Below, in pieces: positions 61,368 to 64,000 of a stretch of DNA of 64,000 nt. The translations under genes and the position numbers were made by a program. How positions within the stretch are numbered: position 1 is the stretch's first letter; every line of letters starts with the position of its first letter. The notes under the pieces are model-generated. The model did no database searches. It worked only from the letters and a program-made list of their open reading frames with translations, and was not told the DNA's origin. The stretch is from Gemmata palustris (GTDB taxonomy: Bacteria > Planctomycetota > Planctomycetia > Gemmatales > Gemmataceae), in assembly GCF_017939745.1 (NCBI RefSeq), contig NZ_JAGKQQ010000001.1:496001-560000 (forward strand), in the 5' to 3' direction.

Positions 61368-62600
61368 ATGAGGTGCGCGTTGTTTGCAGCCGTGTTCTGC
61401 GGCACCGGTTTTGTTCTCAATTCGGCCTTTGCCGACCCGCCGAAAAATCCGGCAAGTTCATCTCCACGTGACCAACCCGATTGGGTCGCCGAGATCGAGG
61501 CGGCGATCAAAGCCCAGGAAGACCGTCAGCAGAAGCTCTTCGCCGAGTATGCCGAAAGGTGGGGGAAAGCGAAGACCGAAGCCGAGCAGGATGCGCTCGA
61601 AAAATGGCGGCACGAAGCCGTCGATGGGATGAGGAAAGCTGACCGTGCGGCGGCTCATTCCCTCATGCCGTTGCTGCGCAAACACGCCGATGATCCAAAG
61701 ACGTATATGGGATTGGCCTTTACCACGGAGCACGGCAGCAGTGACGACCGTGAAGAATCTGGCGCTCTGATGGGTAAGTATCACCTGTCCAACCCAATTG
61801 TGCTGAAGTGGGCACAATTCGGACGGGGTGACGGGTGCGACGATTTCCTAGAGCCAATCATCCGCAATCTCCTCGCCGATAAAGAAATGGCTGCGAAGGA
61901 TCGGACCCTCCTGCAATTCTCTTTGGCCCAGTATTTGAAGCACAAGGCTGAAGTCGCCCGAATGTCGAATCAGTCGATCACTTGGCGATACGGTTCCGAC
62001 TATATCGCCAAGATTCGCCAGCGGGATGTGGCAAAGCTCGAAGCCGAAGCCTTGGAAATCTTCGACCAACTGATCGCGAAGAAGGTGCCCGATGAACTCC
62101 GGCCCGGCCTTTCGATTCTGGAAGAGGCCAAAACCGAGGCGTATGAAATGCGCCATCTCGCGGTTGGCAAAAAGGCACCGGAGATCGTCGGCGAGGATCT
62201 CGACGGCAAGCCGATGAAACTGAGCGACTATCGTGGCAAAGTGGTGGTGCTGGATTTCGGGGTGAGGCGTTGTAGTCCCTGTATCACTTTCGGCAGACAT
62301 CTGCGAAAGCTGATCGATCAATATGCCGGCCGGCCGTTCGCTGGCGTCGGCGTCAATATCGATAAAGACCGGAAGGACGCTAAGGCGTTCGTTGAGGAGA
62401 ACAAATTCACTTGGCCAACAATTTGGAATGGGCCGACCGGATGTGCCGGCGGGATTGCGAAAGACTGGAATGTGCAGGGATTTCCCACGGTGTACGTGAT
62501 TGACCATGCGGGCGTGATTCGCTCCAAAGCTCGTGGTCCGGAGTTCGATCCGCTGATCGAAGAACTGGTCAAGAAGGCGGAAAAGAACGCCGCTAAGTAG
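61368..62600 (+). CDS. secreted TlpA-like thioredoxin-fold protein, RCSPC site
   Basis: 410 residues. Signal peptide 1-22 (NSAFA). A helical domain of about 250 residues precedes the TlpA/AhpC-TSA domain (VGKKAPEIVGEDLDGKPMKL, KVVVLDFG, cis-Pro in GFPTVYVID). The redox motif is Cys302-Ser-Pro-Cys305 preceded by Arg-Arg where most members have Trp (WCxPC), a noticeable change. It is predicted to manage disulfides or thiols in the periplasm. GGAGG 7 nt upstream of the ATG. Confidence 0.9.
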   Translation: MRCALFAAVFCGTGFVLNSAFADPPKNPASSSPRDQPDWVAEIEAAIKAQEDRQQKLFAEYAERWGKAKTEAEQDALEKWRHEAVDGMRKADRAAAHSLMPLLRKHADDPKTYMGLAFTTEHGSSDDREESGALMGKYHLSNPIVLKWAQFGRGDGCDDFLEPIIRNLLADKEMAAKDRTLLQFSLAQYLKHKAEVARMSNQSITWRYGSDYIAKIRQRDVAKLEAEALEIFDQLIAKKVPDELRPGLSILEEAKTEAYEMRHLAVGKKAPEIVGEDLDGKPMKLSDYRGKVVVLDFGVRRCSPCITFGRHLRKLIDQYAGRPFAGVGVNIDKDRKDAKAFVEENKFTWPTIWNGPTGCAGGIAKDWNVQGFPTVYVIDHAGVIRSKARGPEFDPLIEELVKKAEKNAAK

Positions 62601-62631
62601 AGGAGTGTGGGTCCGTTTCAGAGTGGAGGGT

Positions 62632-62668
62632 AGCGCGTGGCCCTGGATCACATCTAGGACCACGCGCT
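62632..62668 (+). terminator. hairpin after the TlpA-like gene
   Basis: AGCGCGTGG (62632-62640) and CCACGCGCT (62660-62668), 9 bp perfect with a 19-nt loop. No strong T-tract. Confidence 0.4.
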
Positions 62669-62787
62669 GCACCAGCGCGCTGGTAAACATGTCGAGACGT
62701 GAGTTACACGTCTCCGGCCCGTCTGATCACCCGACATTTCTTCATGCCGCCTCTGCATGCTAGAATGTACACTCCTCGTGAGAGTAC

Positions 62788-63066
62788 ATGCTGCAGAAGC
62801 AGGGTAAGCTCAAACCTCAAGGGACTGGCGCGAACAAACCGAAGCCGGTTGCGGTCAAGAAAGCCGCAGCCCAAGTGACGGCCACGTCGCGCACCAAACG
62901 GAAATCGCCTCCTCCAAAAACCGCCGCTAAAATCACATCCCGAACAAAGCCGTCGACCGCTCCACCGGTAAGCGTTCCACGCCCATCGGCGAGCGGTGCC
63001 GAGCGCGACCGCCTCACGAACGTGTCCCGGCAGCGCAACGACACCAAGCGCGAAGCCGGAGCGTGA
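62788..63066 (+). CDS. small very basic Lys/Pro/Ala-rich protein
   Basis: 92 residues with about 20 Lys/Arg and much Pro/Ala/Ser/Thr, e.g. KPKPVAVKKAAAQVTATSR and KRKSPPPKTAAKITSRTK. It resembles histone H1-like tails or HU C-terminal extensions that bind nucleic acid, without any globular domain. The ATG sits at the edge of an inverted repeat ATGTACACTC/GAGAGTACAT (62765-62774 and 62780-62789). Ribosome site weak. Reality of the gene is likely but not certain. Confidence 0.5.
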   Translation: MLQKQGKLKPQGTGANKPKPVAVKKAAAQVTATSRTKRKSPPPKTAAKITSRTKPSTAPPVSVPRPSASGAERDRLTNVSRQRNDTKREAGA

Positions 63067-63296
63067 CCGGACATTATGGACCCAGACCGCCGGGAAGCGT
63101 GCAGTCGGTCGCTCCGGCTGTTCTGCGAGACCTAAGCGCCCCGGGCGTTCGCGATGGGGCGAGTCGGACCTGCGCGCGACCACTGGGATCGAGGAGGCCG
63201 TGACCAACGGATTTTGCCTATGACGCCTGAGCGACACGATTGAATGACTCGGAATTGCTACCCGATCGCTGTGTGTGGGAATTAAGTATTCTTCGG

Positions 63297-63469
63297 TAGT
63301 AGTGCGGGTGCGGCACCGCGATGGCGGCCAGCCGCGTTTCTTCACGGCCGTGACGGTCGCGTCATCGAGTGGTGGAACGCAGTCCCAGAGTACGTTCCCC
63401 TCTTTGGTGCGAACGAGGAACGCGCGCTGCCCGATCCCGGCCTTTGGCCGCGGGTGAATGGTGTGCAGG
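63297..63469 (-). pseudogene. fragment duplicated from the rubredoxin/MBL gene
   Basis: This 173-bp stretch is nearly identical to 47015-47191 within the MBL gene (about a 4-bp net deletion and scattered substitutions). Its minus-strand reading gives KAGIGQRAFLVRTKEGN and WDCVPPLDDATVTA like the intact protein, but neither a start nor the remaining domains follow, so it cannot encode a protein. Confidence 0.8.
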
Positions 63470-63896
63470 ACAGAGCTGGTGCTTTGAGGGGAAATCCATG
63501 CAGTCGGCTCAATATCGTTTGTAAAATCTCGTCCACTAGTATGCAATTGATCAAATCGCGTCGGGAACTCATCACTTGAAGTGAGCAACGCGGATTATTG
63601 GGATTGAGAGCCGAAATTGTTAGCGATTGTTAGCCGCCCGCACGACGGACAAGAAAGGCAATAGCCGCGGAAATGCATGAAATGTCAGCGAATGAGGTGT
63701 TGCTTGTCCGGTGTCGCATCCACGCGACTATCTCGGGGCCAAAATGTTAGCAATTGTTAGCCCGGTGTAGGCGGGACGAGCGAAACACGTGAGGGGCGAA
63801 CCGTTTTGGCGGTTGCCCCTCACGGTTGCGCCGGGGCGAGCGGCGCAGATTCGATGACGGTGGCGCCCGATGCGCGTCGGGCGCGAGGATCACGAG
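63470..63896. other. low-GC gap with short repeats
   Basis: Contains TGTTAGC repeats described separately. No frame has coding character up to the partial gene at 63897. Confidence 0.35.
63618..63762 (+). repeat. TGTTAGC direct repeats
   Basis: TGTTAGCGATTGTTAGCC (63618-63635) and TGTTAGCAATTGTTAGCC (63745-63762) differ at one base and each contains two TGTTAGC units 10 bp apart (start to start). Role unknown. Confidence 0.5.
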
Positions 63897-64000
63897 TTAC
63901 TTCTTGCGCTTCCCGGTCATGGTCATGAACGGCACCCATTTACCGTCGTCACCGAGTACGGACGAGGTCATCACTTTGGTATCCTTGTCCTTCAACTCGA
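63897..64000 (-). CDS. 3' end of a protein gene, possibly DUF1579-like (partial)
   Basis: The last 34 codons, with TAA at 63897-63899; the 5' part is beyond the window. The C-terminus reads [18 protein letters not shown] then TMTGKRKK, resembling the C-terminal strands of DUF1579 proteins (small secreted beta-barrels). The family call is tentative. Confidence 0.5.
   Translation of the reverse strand, partial: ELKDKDTKVMTSSVLGDDGKWVPFMTMTGKRKK

Noticed and set aside
1-64000. CRISPR arrays, tRNA/rRNA genes, intact transposases or integrases
   Set aside because: None could be identified by reading both strands; absence is not proof for very short or divergent elements.

Overview
The window looks like chromosomal DNA of a planctomycete, most likely a Gemmata-type member of the Gemmataceae. 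The evidence is the very high GC content with GC-biased third codon positions, two DUF1559 prepilin-type proteins, a PSCyt1/DUF1549/DUF1553 cytochrome next to a DUF1501 protein, three ECF sigma factors, a FecR-like anti-sigma partner, two Hanks-type Ser/Thr kinases and a CotH/EF-hand protein. No rRNA, tRNA, CRISPR array, prophage or intact insertion sequence was seen. GTG starts and 4-base GTGA stop/start overlaps are frequent.

Layout. 0.1-3.8 kb (minus): lipoprotein, DUF1559 protein, and a translationally coupled ECF sigma/FecR-like pair. 3.75-4.37 kb: no gene, but a folded plus-strand RNA candidate ending in a good intrinsic terminator. 4.4-11.5 kb (minus): membrane patatin phospholipase with a near-consensus promoter, a small protein, a deaminase, a secreted endonuclease/exonuclease/phosphatase, a secreted haem protein and a DUF3616 protein. 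11.6-17.3 kb (minus): the most unusual part, five genes with no signal peptides in the order subtilase, I9-like mini-protein, trypsin-like/NUC1-endonuclease fusion, second I9-like mini-protein, second subtilase. Strong hairpins sit at three of its internal junctions and behind its last gene. A divergent plus-strand unit (ECF sigma, membrane kinase, Ig-like protein; 17.5-20.4 kb) shares its control region, which carries a repeated palindrome. I propose 11.6-17.3 kb as a candidate intracellular protease-activated nuclease (conflict or cell-suicide) system; this is inference.

20.6-24.7 kb: BNR/YCF48 protein, a two-domain esterase and a hypothetical protein. 25.0-31.5 kb (plus): an overlapping three-gene phosphorelay (PAS histidine kinase, twin-REC protein, 1390-residue hybrid kinase). 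31.6-34.2 kb: ECF sigma divergent from a kinase that carries an N-terminal zinc-finger and an extracytoplasmic CxxCH haem domain. 34.3-41.8 kb (plus): Tat protein, large hairpin, planctomycete cytochrome/DUF1501 pair, and eutB without eutC, followed by two tandem stem-loops. 42.2-49.7 kb: REC-only protein, CotH/EF-hand protein, GlcG/HbpS protein, DUF1877, thioredoxin coupled to a rubredoxin/metallo-beta-lactamase protein, an acyltransferase remnant, a TTR-like lipoprotein and a Tyr-rich DUF1559 protein.

50.4-59.8 kb (plus) reads as a sulfur-scavenging block: sulfatase plus DUF1684 protein, then a truncated CMD-like gene, ssuA, ssuD, ssuC, ssuB, gamma-glutamyltransferase and a creatininase-family protein. 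60.2-64 kb: membrane protein, TlpA-like protein with a hairpin-containing leader, a very basic small protein, a pseudogene fragment duplicated from the 47-kb metallo-beta-lactamase gene, short direct repeats, and the 3' end of a gene running off the window.
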